14,190 nucleotides of DNA from Comamonadaceae bacterium (GCA_947372005.1 CANBRV010000030.1:1-14190); one strand, 5' to 3'; positions 7,538 through 14,190 are shown, counted from the stretch's first letter. Program-made: numbers and translations. Notes: a model not told the origin generated them from the sequence alone.

Positions 7538-7901
7538 AGTGCGATCCATTTTTAGCCAGTCCTGTGGCGCCGCTGCGTAGATCGATGATGCCGCCGCCTG
7601 CGGCATCGGCTTTTATCAGCTTCCATGTGCTGCTTTGCTGGGTGATGGGGTCGATGGGCAGTGCGCGGATGTAGCGCAGCTCGACCAGCTCGTTTAAGGT
7701 TTGGGGATAGCGCTGCTTGTCTTTATAAAACTGGTCTATGATTTTGCGGGTTTCGTGCAGGTTTTGTTGTAAGGCCACTTCACGCGCCTCCTGCACGCGG
7801 TCAAGGTACTGCGGCGTCACAATGGCTGCCAATATCGCAATCAGCGCCAAGACGACCAACAATTCGATGAGGGTAAAGCCCCGATGGCGCAAGCTCACCA
7901 T
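7524..7901 (-). CDS. Second GspG-like pseudopilin
   Basis: A 125-residue prepilin with a seven-residue basic leader (MVSLRHR) plus Gly, then FTLIELLVVLALIAILAAIV with Phe1 and Glu5 as prepilin peptidase and assembly signals. The globular part is GspG-like: LQQNLHETRKIIDQFYKDK, RYPQTLNELVE, a LPIDPIT loop and the end GSHYASW. The stretch GGGIIDLRSGATG is characteristic of the second pseudopilin in this type of cluster. It overlaps the upstream GspG gene by seven bases. It would be a structural subunit of the periplasmic pseudopilus. No prepilin peptidase gene lies in the window, so processing would depend on one elsewhere. Confidence 0.88.
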   Translation of the reverse strand: MVSLRHRGFTLIELLVVLALIAILAAIVTPQYLDRVQEAREVALQQNLHETRKIIDQFYKDKQRYPQTLNELVELRYIRALPIDPITQQSSTWKLIKADAAGGGIIDLRSGATGLAKNGSHYASW

Positions 7902-8365
7902 GTGCTGTATGGACTGCCATCAAGGGCGGTGCCTTTGGCTGTAGAGTACACGTCGTACACATCTGCGCCCGCTTGCGGTTTGTCGGGCGGCGAAGCGTAG
8001 CTACGCAGCCCCCAAGTTTTATCAGCCGGCAAGCTAGCATCCGAAAACGGATCACGCGGCATGCGGCGTAAATAATAATGCCGGGCTTGCGGGCTACCGA
8101 TGACCAAAGTTTGTAGGTCAGGGGGATAGCCCGTGCCAATTGAATGGCCATCATTGTCTACTTTGTATTGGTCTATCGCATCCCTGATTTCTCGCAAAGC
8201 GTGCTTAAGCTCTCGCTCCTTGTGCGCCGTCACCAATGTCTCCGATAGCGGTAGCACAGCAGCGCCCAAGATCGACAAAATGGCCATGACCACCAGCAGC
8301 TCGATCATGGTGAAGCCACGCCTGCCGCGTTTTATGGTTTGGATGATTGAGCGGTTATTGTCCAT
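7895..8365 (-). CDS. gspG: GspG-like major pseudopilin
   Basis: A 156-residue prepilin with a basic leader of 17 residues (ending KRGRRG), cleavage expected at Gly-Phe, and the mature start FTMIELLVVMAILSILGAAV with Glu5 present. The rest follows GspG: LKHALREIRDAIDQYKVDND, a TGYPPDLQTL segment, RRMPRDPFSD, WGLRSYASPPD and DVYDVYS, where GspG proteins bind calcium. It ends GSPYSTW. The start codon lies inside the secretin gene, giving a 34-base overlap, and no alternative ATG is available before the cleavage site. It is the first of three consecutive pseudopilin genes and the best candidate for the main pseudopilus subunit. Confidence 0.88.
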   Translation of the reverse strand: MDNNRSIIQTIKRGRRGFTMIELLVVMAILSILGAAVLPLSETLVTAHKERELKHALREIRDAIDQYKVDNDGHSIGTGYPPDLQTLVIGSPQARHYYLRRMPRDPFSDASLPADKTWGLRSYASPPDKPQAGADVYDVYSTAKGTALDGSPYSTW

Positions 8366-10596
8366 ATTGGGCGTGGATGGATGTCTATGGTTTCTTTGAT
8401 CACCAGCGGCGCAAAGTGGCTAATGGCGAGCTCGCTCGTACCTGCTGTTTTGGCGCGAAGGCGCAGGCTGATGACGCTGTTAGCCCCCTCTTCGCGGCTG
8501 CTGATCGCGCCTGTGGCATCGCTGCGTAGGCTGGAAGCGCTCACTTTTCCTTGCGCGGTGTTGAGCGCATGGCTAAAGCTGGTGACGCTCTCCCCCGCTT
8601 TGAGTAGCGCGCCCTCGATCACCTCGATCACCTCGAGATGACTAGGCGAGTAACTCAGCTCTAGCGGCAAACCGCGTACTGGATACGGTGTACTCAGGTT
8701 CAGTGTGACGGTAAACGTTTCGCCCACTTTGACCGCTTGAGCACCTGTCCATGTCAGCGCTGGGGGTTGTATCGGCGCAGGGGGCTGCGCGGTAACTGGC
8801 GGCTGATGAGTCACTGGCGTACTGGCACTCGGCGCGGGCTTTAAACGCGGGGTTTGCTCGGTACCAATCCACAGCTGCGCCTGCGCTATATCGGGGCGAG
8901 CCGCCCCCCGAATAATGCGCGGCGTAATGGCCAGCACCAGTTCGTTACGGGCAGTGTTGTCTTGCCGCGTACCAAACAGTCTCCCCAAAATAGGTAAGTC
9001 CCCCAGCCCCGGAATTTGCGCCGCATTGTTTTTGTCGGCGTTGCTGATTAAGCCGCCTAGCAGCTGCGTCTCGCCATCGCGGAGCCGAAGCACCGTACTA
9101 GCATTGCGCGTACCAATTTGATACGCCGTGCCGCCATTGCCTGTCGCTATTTGCTGGGTAATGGAGCTGGACTCTAGCGCGATTTTGAGGGTCACTTCTT
9201 CGTCGGGCGATATTTGCGGCTCAACGTCTAGCTTTAAACCAACTTCTAAATAGTTGACGTTTTGCCCAACAATGCCTGTGGCGGTGCTGCTGGTGGTGAC
9301 TACGGGCACTTTGTCACCAATGACGATATGCGCTTTCTCTCGGTTCTTGGCTCGAATCCGTGGATTCGCCAGCACATTGGCATTGCCTGTCTCGCCCCGC
9401 AGGTTGAGTGTGGTCGCTGAAATAGAAGCCCCCAAGCGGTCGCCATTGACTCCGCGCAGGTCGTTCAGTGTGAGTCCCGTTGAAGCCCCTGCTGCTGTCA
9501 GCGGTGTTAAAGAGAGACTATTAGGATAGTTAATGCCAAGGCTCGTCAGGCGCGAAGAGCTGACCTCCAATATTTCAACCTCAAGCATCACTTCGGCATC
9601 ACTCACATCGTGCAAGGCGACCAAACGCTCAGCTAAGGCCACAACGTCTGCTGGCTCTCGAATCGCCACCAAGTTGGCGCGTTCATCAATAAAGGGCTCT
9701 TTCAGTTTAAGCATGGCACGCAGCAGCGCAGCCGTGGTTTTAGCTTCCGCGTTGGCAAGGTGAAACACCCGCACCACCAGCTCTTGGTGTTCGCGCTGTT
9801 TCTCTGGGGTGTTGGGATAAATCAGCACCGTTGTCGGATCCACAATGCGCCTGGCCAAAGCCTGTGCGCCCAGTACCAGCTCTAACGCATCATCCACCCG
9901 TGCACCGCGCAAGTAGGTCGTCACGCGGGCGTCCTGTTTCACATCTCGGTCAATGATGAAGTTAATGCCGCTGGCGCTGGTGATGGCGGCCAGTACCCCT
10001 GACAACGGGGCATTTCTAAAATCAAGCGTGATGGGGCGCACCTCGGCCAAGGCACGCAAGCCTAAGCTGGGGTCGGCTGCGCGCTGCTCAGCCTCTAGTC
10101 GGCGCTGCAAGGCCAGCAAAGCCGCGTGGCGTGGTGTCTCGCGCAGCGCCCGCTCGATCACTTGCAGGGCGGCTTGTTTTTTGCCAGAAGTGGTAAGGTC
10201 GTTCGCCTCTTTCAGCGCTTTGGCAGCGCGGCGGTCTTGGTCAATCTCGGTCGCTAGCGCTGCGAGGCGCTCGTTCTGAGGATCTAGGGCTGTCGCGCGC
10301 TGCAGGGTTTTAAGGGCTTCGTCGTATTGCCCAAATCCGCGCTGTTGGCTGATCTGCTGGGTGAGTTTGGCTAGCGCTTCGTTTTGCGCGGTCAGCAATC
10401 CCGTGCGCAGCACGTTGCTGCCGGGGTAGCGTTTGAGCCCTTCTTTCATCTCGGCAATGGCCTCTTCGTATTGCCCGTTTTTAAACTTGTCGTCTGCTCG
10501 GTCACGCGCCCACTGAGCACAGCTGGATAACAGCACCAGCCCTGCACTGCTAAGCAACACTACGGCGATCCCGCGCATCGTTTGCACCTTCATCAT
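8332..10596 (-). CDS. gspD: TPR-secretin lipoprotein with C-terminal cohesin-like domain (GspD-like)
   Basis: A 754-residue outer-membrane secretin that should form the exit pore. A lipoprotein signal ends LSSC (Cys26). TPR-like helices occupy residues about 30-170 (GQYEEAIAEMKEGLKRYPGS, YDEALKTLQRATALDP). The N0/STN domain is about 185-260 (ITLDFRNAPLSGVLAAI), N1 about 270-335, and the secretin core about 336-565, with NVLANPRIRAKN and the signature IPGLGDLPILGRLF at 528-541. A proline-rich linker (582-612) leads to a cohesin-like beta domain at about 613-735 (VKVGETFTVTLNLST, LPLELSYSP, VISLRLRAKTAG). Classical GspD has neither the TPR array nor the cohesin tail; both occur in T2SS-like clusters of some proteobacteria. 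The TPR array may replace a separate pilotin. The ATG overlaps the end of the frameshifted PilP-like gene. Confidence 0.93.
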   Translation of the reverse strand: MMKVQTMRGIAVVLLSSAGLVLLSSCAQWARDRADDKFKNGQYEEAIAEMKEGLKRYPGSNVLRTGLLTAQNEALAKLTQQISQQRGFGQYDEALKTLQRATALDPQNERLAALATEIDQDRRAAKALKEANDLTTSGKKQAALQVIERALRETPRHAALLALQRRLEAEQRAADPSLGLRALAEVRPITLDFRNAPLSGVLAAITSASGINFIIDRDVKQDARVTTYLRGARVDDALELVLGAQALARRIVDPTTVLIYPNTPEKQREHQELVVRVFHLANAEAKTTAALLRAMLKLKEPFIDERANLVAIREPADVVALAERLVALHDVSDAEVMLEVEILEVSSSRLTSLGINYPNSLSLTPLTAAGASTGLTLNDLRGVNGDRLGASISATTLNLRGETGNANVLANPRIRAKNREKAHIVIGDKVPVVTTSSTATGIVGQNVNYLEVGLKLDVEPQISPDEEVTLKIALESSSITQQIATGNGGTAYQIGTRNASTVLRLRDGETQLLGGLISNADKNNAAQIPGLGDLPILGRLFGTRQDNTARNELVLAITPRIIRGAARPDIAQAQLWIGTEQTPRLKPAPSASTPVTHQPPVTAQPPAPIQPPALTWTGAQAVKVGETFTVTLNLSTPYPVRGLPLELSYSPSHLEVIEVIEGALLKAGESVTSFSHALNTAQGKVSASSLRSDATGAISSREEGANSVISLRLRAKTAGTSELAISHFAPLVIKETIDIHPRPIWTITAQSSKP

Positions 10597-11017
10597 CGCA
10601 GTTCAAACGCGGGTGCGCTAGGCAGTGACAGTCTTGCCGTGGTGTTGGTGACGGGGTCGTGAAAGCGCACGACTTTGGACTCGATGGCTTGAACGATGTA
10701 GCCACTGGCCATGACCATGCCGACTTTAAGAGCCATCAGTTGCCCTCGCTCAACGGCAAACACTTGCTGCTCGCCGCTGGGGTCGTCATTTTGCCCGCAT
10801 ATTGCAATCCCAAGTCAGGGGCTTTGGGTAGTGGGGCTGCCTCGGGTGCAAGAGCTGGCGCCATTGCCGCCCTTGGTGCTTTATTGGTTTTAGCCAGCGG
10901 CGGCGCGTAGCTGGCAAAAGGGTCTTGCGCAGCTTTGCTGAGTGTGGCTCGCTGAGCGTGTGCGGATAAGGCCACTGCGCCAGTCAATAAGGTCAGCGCC
11001 ACTTTATTCGTCCACAT
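10593..11017 (-). pseudogene. PilP/GspC-like periplasmic protein, frameshifted
   Basis: The ATG at 11017 opens a signal peptide (MWTNKVALTLLTGAVALSAHA) and an Ala/Pro-rich linker, then DLGLQYAGKMTTP, the first strand of the PilP/GspC homology domain. After that the frame goes off and stops at 10736. One base away the domain continues as SGEQQVFAVERGQL, KVGMVMASGYIVQ, KVVRFHDPVTNT and ends AFELR with TGA at 10593-10595. Restoring one C in the CCCC run at 10779-10782 gives an intact protein of 141 residues. PilP/GspC proteins connect the inner-membrane PilN/PilO pair to the secretin N0 domain. The restored stop overlaps the secretin ATG (TGATG), so the ancestral gene was translationally coupled to the secretin. 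This is either a real one-base deletion or a sequencing error; no programmed slippery site is apparent. Confidence 0.85.
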
Positions 11018-11546
11018 ACAGTCCCCATGTCATGCGGATGTCTAAGCCGGTATCGGTGCTTTGTCCAGTAAAGCTTTTAATGGCTAGCCACGGATGGCGC
11101 GAAAGCAGCTCGCCTATCCATGCTTTGGTTTGTGTGTAGTCGGCTTTGGCTTGCATGGTGATTTGATGCTGCACTAGGTTATGCGGGGTTTTAGGGGTGA
11201 GCTCTACCGTGAGGTTGACGATTTGCACATGGTGCTGTTTAGCCAGCCGTGTCATGTCGTTGACCACAGGGTTGATGGCGTTTGATGGGGGAAGCGCTGG
11301 TAAATGGGCGTTTAGGCTTGACGTGGTGTTGGGGTTGGCAAGGGTGATTGGTCTGGTCTGCGCCAGTTCGGCCTGTGCCTGAGAGACTTGGATGCGCCGT
11401 GCTTGCAAGCTGCGCTGTTGGCTGTTAATCGTCCATAGGCTCAAAGTGCCCACGCCTGCCAGTACGGCTGCGATGAGTCCGTATTGGTAGTGGCGAGGCC
11501 ACAAGCGGGGCGGAAAGAGCGGGGGGAATGATGTCGTCGTGGGCAT
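11004..11546 (-). CDS. PilO/GspM-like inner-membrane assembly protein
   Basis: A 180-residue single-pass protein: a proline-rich cytoplasmic start, a membrane segment at residues about 21-40 (YGLIAAVLAGVGTLSLWTI) and a coiled coil about 42-64. A ferredoxin-like periplasmic domain follows from about 90, with VVNDMTRLAKQHHVQIVNL, LVQHQITMQAKADYTQTKAW, HPWLAIKSF and LDIRMTWGLYV. This matches PilO and GspM-type proteins, which pair with PilN/GspL. It is the first gene of the operon and overlaps the PilP-like gene by 14 bases. No Shine-Dalgarno precedes the ATG, and a TAA in frame four codons upstream excludes a longer start. The expected upstream partner genes (pilM/pilN) are absent; instead an RHS module lies immediately upstream. 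Confidence 0.8.
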   Translation of the reverse strand: MPTTTSFPPLFPPRLWPRHYQYGLIAAVLAGVGTLSLWTINSQQRSLQARRIQVSQAQAELAQTRPITLANPNTTSSLNAHLPALPPSNAINPVVNDMTRLAKQHHVQIVNLTVELTPKTPHNLVQHQITMQAKADYTQTKAWIGELLSRHPWLAIKSFTGQSTDTGLDIRMTWGLYVDE

Positions 11547-11583
11547 TACTAGGCGTTAGGCTGCAAGCCATGTGGGAATTGGG

Positions 11584-11623
11584 TTGTGTGGTTGTGTGGT
11601 TGTGTGGTTGTGTGGTTGTGTGG
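11584..11623. repeat. Octanucleotide tandem repeat, five copies
   Basis: Five perfect copies of TTGTGTGG on the plus strand (CCACACAA on the coding strand), followed by a degenerate TTGG. It lies 38-77 bases upstream of the first gene of the secretion operon and just past the stop of the candidate immunity gene. Tandem repeats of this size are prone to slipped-strand length change. Eight is not a multiple of three, but a stop in the PilO-like frame just upstream of its ATG means that repeat changes could affect only promoter or leader spacing, not that protein's reading frame. Confidence 0.9.
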
Positions 11624-11639
11624 TTGGGGATGCTTGCTA

Positions 11640-12152
11640 TTAATGCAAAGGCGCGACGTACCATTTTTTCTCATGACAATAAAAGGCATACCCAGACCCA
11701 TCATGCGAGTCAACAATAGGCTTATACAAAGTCATATCTTTACTAGTCAAATTTTTCTTTTTTCCTAACTCATACATCAAATTCAGCTCTAGCTTTTGCG
11801 AATGAATTGACAATCCTTTTGGTTTTTCATGCCACTCAATAATGGGACTACAGCCATCTCGTTGATATGGCATGCCATTCGATACAAACACCAACCAATA
11901 TGTCTGTTTTTTGTTTTTTGGTTTACACCAAAAACTCGCACGTAAAGTGCCATCGGCATTTGATCTACCATCTTGTAAATTTAAATAATCTGGTTCAATT
12001 TGACCATCCCGATTAAAAAAATCAGCAACTGGCTCACAACCAACATCTATGCCCGCTTGCCTCAAGTCTTTCGGCATTGCTAAAGCACAATTGATTACTA
12101 AAGGTAGTGAAACTAACCAAGCCATTAAAAACCGAAAAATTACAATCTTCAT
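11640..12152 (-). CDS. Secreted protein, candidate immunity protein for the RHS toxin
   Basis: From the ATG at 12152 this is a 170-residue protein with a signal peptide (MKIVIFRFLMAWLVSLPLVI through ALA, cleavage expected after residue 25). The mature part has four cysteines (C39, C76, C101, C159) that could form two periplasmic disulfides. It is rich in aromatic and charged residues and resembles no family I can name. The ATG shares its A with the RHS stop codon TAA, and a strong AAGGAG lies inside the end of the RHS gene, so the two are translationally coupled. Longer frames starting upstream (at 12176) lack a ribosome site. Immunity genes usually sit immediately downstream of RHS toxin tips. 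Export to the periplasm fits a toxin that attacks peptidoglycan. Immunity function is inferred. Confidence 0.75.
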   Translation of the reverse strand: MKIVIFRFLMAWLVSLPLVINCALAMPKDLRQAGIDVGCEPVADFFNRDGQIEPDYLNLQDGRSNADGTLRASFWCKPKNKKQTYWLVFVSNGMPYQRDGCSPIIEWHEKPKGLSIHSQKLELNLMYELGKKKNLTSKDMTLYKPIVDSHDGSGYAFYCHEKKWYVAPLH

Positions 12153-14190
12153 TAAGGTCTCCTTGGTGCGAACCACTTACTTGTTGGTAAATCTAGATGT
12201 AAATGTTTATCTGCATAAGTCACATTTAAAAGCGTTAAATTCGTTATCGCCAAAGCACGTTGAAAATCAGCAGTCGCAACACCTGATACAGATACATCTA
12301 TACCGCGTGCGCCTTGCGAGATGAGGTGCTTAGAGTTCGTGGCTGCTCCAGCGATAACAGAGTCATCAGTTGCAGATCTGATAACCCCATTTGCATCAAC
12401 GTAGCGATCTCCTCCTGTAATTCTGATGGTAAAACTATCATCCGCATAGCCCAAATTAACAATAGCTGAATTGAGTTTGATCAACTCATCCATCGCATTT
12501 GGATTGGATAATTTAAATTTTTCACCATTAATGCGAGAAGTGTCGTGCATTAATCGGTTAAACAAATACCCAAACGCAGCCGTCCGCGCACCATTTTCAA
12601 ACTTACCCCCGCCCATCACCGAGCCCACGCCCCCTGCAACCGCTGCTGCTGCGCCTTGCGCGATGCCTGCTCCCCAGTTAGCTGTGCTGTTCGTTGCCCA
12701 TTTGCCAAATACCGCTGCTGCGCCTCCAGAGCCGCACTTGCCGCCGCTAGCAACCGAGCTGACGCAGCCCACCACGCCGTGCCCTGCATAGCTGCCGACG
12801 GTGCCTGCTGCATAGGTGCTGCCTACATAACCAAAGGCTGCACCTGTGGCTCCGCCTGCTAGTCCAGCTTTAACTGATTGATCAAGGTTGCCGCCGTTTA
12901 CCGCCGATCCTGTAAACCCTGCCGCAAATCCCCCTGCTGCGCCTGCACCCATGGCGCCGTAACCTGCGCCCAGTGCCCATTGCCCTGAGTAGTAGGCCGC
13001 CGTTATCGTGACACCTACTTTGGCTGCTGGCTCTAGTGGCTGCAAGATGCTGGTCACGATGTTGGAGATGCCTTGAAAGAATCCGCCTAAGCTGAAGTAG
13101 CCGCTGGGGTCTGTGTAGTACAGCGGGTTGTTCATCACGTACGCATACCTGTTGTGGCTTTGCAGCTCAAACGGTGCTTGGATGAAGGGGTCTGCACTCA
13201 TGAAGCGTCCCATGAGCGGGTCGTAGACGCGTCCGTTCATGTGGATCACGCCCACTTCGTCGAGGTGCTCGTGCGCGGTGTAGCCTCTGTCTGTGGTGGT
13301 GCTCACTAAGCTGTCCGACTTGTCTGCTAGTCCGTTGCTGTGGCGTCTTTTGCCCCACGGGTCGTAGGCGAGTCGCTCGACGATTTGTCCCGCTTCGTCG
13401 GTGATGACTGATATCGAACCTAAATGGTCGCTGTGGAAGTAGCGGGTGGCTTGCTGCGCCTTGGCATCTCGGCTGTAGGGCATGCAGGTGGTGCCTTGTG
13501 CGTTGGTTTGCAGGCCGTAGCCTGTTTGGCAGGCGTAAATAGGTGGACTGGCTATGGTGATGTTTGAGAGCAAGCATTGGCTGCTGGTGCCTGAACCAGT
13601 GAGGGCGAGCCCTGCAAGGCAGCTGTAGACGGGTGTGGCGGCGCTTGTGGTGATGCTTGTTGTGGGTTTGGTGCAATTGACGCCGCTCAAGGTGTAGCCC
13701 GATGGGCAGCTGTAGCGTTTATAGGGCTCGAAGTAGTTTGTGGTGACGCTGTCGCCAAAGCCTGATGGCTCGCTGCACACGCCGTAATTATTGGCAGAGT
13801 AGTTAACGCCATCGCAGCTGTAGCTAACGGATGCGCCTATGGTGCTGGTGCTGGCCACCGACAAGAGGCAGCTCGATCCGCTGAGCACCTGCCCACTGGG
13901 GCAGATGTAGGACACTTGAGCGGCAAAGGTGGCGGGGCTGGTGACTTGGCAGGTGCTGCTAGCGCCTGTGCCTTTTTGCACTTGCCCTGCGGGGCAGCTG
14001 TAGACAGGTGCGGCGGGGGACGATGTGGTGGTCGTGCCTAGGCAGTTGGTGCCTGAGCGGGTGGTGCCTGCGGGGCAGCTGTAATTAAGGGTTGCAGCAA
14101 AGCCCTCGGCTTCGAAGGTTTGCTGGGAGATGTAGGTACACCACGGAGGGGACAGGGTTGCCCAAGAGGGGCAGGAGTAGGACACGCTTG
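12152..14190 (-). CDS. RHS polymorphic toxin, C-terminal part, with M15-peptidase-like tip
   Basis: The frame is open to the right edge, so the N-terminus is missing; about 680 residues are visible (numbered from the codon at 14185). Residues 1-235 hold about eight Cys repeats of the form YSCPAG...SG..C. Residues about 249-363 are the RHS C-terminal core: YFHSDHLGSISVITDEAGQI, LAYDPWGKR, GRVYDPLMGRFMSADPF, NRYAYVMNNPLYYTDPSGYF. Residues about 370-545 are Gly/Ala-rich and hydrophobic, ending in GGGKFENGARTAAFGYLFN, a segment often found before RHS tips. The variable tip (about 546-677) has SKHLISQGARGIDV and KHLHLDLP, resembling the His...Asp...His zinc ligands of M15/VanY-type D,D-carboxypeptidases (candidates H620, D630, H663). 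A peptidoglycan target is therefore plausible. The tip is AT-rich compared with the core. Toxin class is inferred from motifs only. Confidence 0.9.
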   Translation of the reverse strand, partial: SVSYSCPSWATLSPPWCTYISQQTFEAEGFAATLNYSCPAGTTRSGTNCLGTTTTSSPAAPVYSCPAGQVQKGTGASSTCQVTSPATFAAQVSYICPSGQVLSGSSCLLSVASTSTIGASVSYSCDGVNYSANNYGVCSEPSGFGDSVTTNYFEPYKRYSCPSGYTLSGVNCTKPTTSITTSAATPVYSCLAGLALTGSGTSSQCLLSNITIASPPIYACQTGYGLQTNAQGTTCMPYSRDAKAQQATRYFHSDHLGSISVITDEAGQIVERLAYDPWGKRRHSNGLADKSDSLVSTTTDRGYTAHEHLDEVGVIHMNGRVYDPLMGRFMSADPFIQAPFELQSHNRYAYVMNNPLYYTDPSGYFSLGGFFQGISNIVTSILQPLEPAAKVGVTITAAYYSGQWALGAGYGAMGAGAAGGFAAGFTGSAVNGGNLDQSVKAGLAGGATGAAFGYVGSTYAAGTVGSYAGHGVVGCVSSVASGGKCGSGGAAAVFGKWATNSTANWGAGIAQGAAAAVAGGVGSVMGGGKFENGARTAAFGYLFNRLMHDTSRINGEKFKLSNPNAMDELIKLNSAIVNLGYADDSFTIRITGGDRYVDANGVIRSATDDSVIAGAATNSKHLISQGARGIDVSVSGVATADFQRALAITNLTLLNVTYADKHLHLDLPTSKWFAPRRP
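12159..12164 (-). promoter_or_regulatory. Shine-Dalgarno of the candidate immunity gene
   Basis: AAGGAG on the minus strand, six bases before the ATG at 12152, lies within the last codons of the RHS gene. It selects the ATG at 12152 over the upstream frame start at 12176 and places translation of the immunity candidate directly behind that of the toxin. Confidence 0.8.
13481..14190 (-). repeat. Cysteine-containing degenerate repeats in the RHS protein
   Basis: About eight degenerate copies, 25-45 residues apart, of a Tyr-Ser-Cys-Pro-Ser/Ala-Gly start followed after 10-15 residues by a second Cys (for example NYSCPAGTTRSGTNC, RYSCPSGYTLSGVNC). They lie immediately before the RHS repeat and continue off the window. 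Each unit could form its own disulfide. At DNA level the copies are similar (GGGCAGCTGTA recurs on the plus strand), which makes recombination or assembly collapse possible. Confidence 0.8.

Noticed and set aside
10770..10790. Programmed -1 frameshifting in the PilP-like gene
   Set aside because: The zero frame reads ACC CCA at the shift, which does not fit an X XXY YYZ heptamer, so an indel or sequence error is simpler.
11425..11664. 79-codon minus-strand frame running through the octanucleotide repeat
   Set aside because: Its sequence (repeating HTTTQPHN) comes from the tandem repeat, it overlaps the PilO-like gene in another frame and it has no ribosome site.
13167..13676. 169-codon minus-strand frame inside the RHS gene
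   Set aside because: Arginine/histidine-rich composition typical of an out-of-frame shadow of the GC-rich RHS core.

Overview
The window looks like chromosomal accessory DNA of a betaproteobacterium, probably Burkholderiales. The reasons are the style of the type II secretion/type IV pilus-like cluster (TPR-secretin with a C-terminal cohesin-like domain, several GspG-like pseudopilins), the BapA-prefix adhesin and the RHS protein with Tyr-Ser-Cys-Pro repeats. No rRNA, tRNA, CRISPR or transposase is visible. Almost every gene lies on the minus strand; only one orphan gene is on plus.

From low to high coordinate: (1) 1-1481, the N-terminal 493 residues of a large BapA-like surface adhesin that runs off the left edge. 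(2) 1586-2010, a short octapeptide-repeat protein, with a possible 57-residue ORF overlapping its end. (3) 2011-2723, mostly non-coding. (4) 2724-3101 (+), an orphan gene for a small beta-strand-rich protein whose N-terminus looks eroded. (5) 3137-3962, a tight two-gene cassette of unknown function. (6) 4070-11546, a nine-gene operon for a T2SS/T4P-like envelope machine. In transcription order it encodes PilO-like, PilP-like (frameshifted), secretin GspD, GspG-like, second GspG-like, minor pseudopilin, GspF, GspE ATPase and PilN-like proteins. (7) 11640-14190, the C-terminal part of an RHS polymorphic toxin followed by a small secreted protein.

In the secretion operon, the GspE ATPase would drive the GspF platform to polymerise pseudopilins. 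The PilN/PilO/PilP-like proteins would bridge the inner membrane to the TPR-secretin pore. No GspL/PilM cytoplasmic actin-like partner and no prepilin peptidase lies in the window. The PilP-like gene carries a one-base deletion, so the machine may be impaired unless this is a sequencing error. An 8-bp tandem repeat (five copies) lies just upstream of the first gene of the operon.

The most interesting unit is the RHS toxin tip. After the RHS core and a glycine/alanine-rich stretch, the AT-rich C-terminal ~130 residues carry an arrangement like that of M15/VanY-type zinc D,D-carboxypeptidases (Ser-Lys-His ... Gly-Ile-Asp, then His-Leu-His). Its stop codon overlaps the start of a gene for a protein with a signal peptide and four mature-region cysteines. 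A periplasmic immunity protein against a peptidoglycan-cleaving toxin would look like this. That assignment is an inference from motifs and context.
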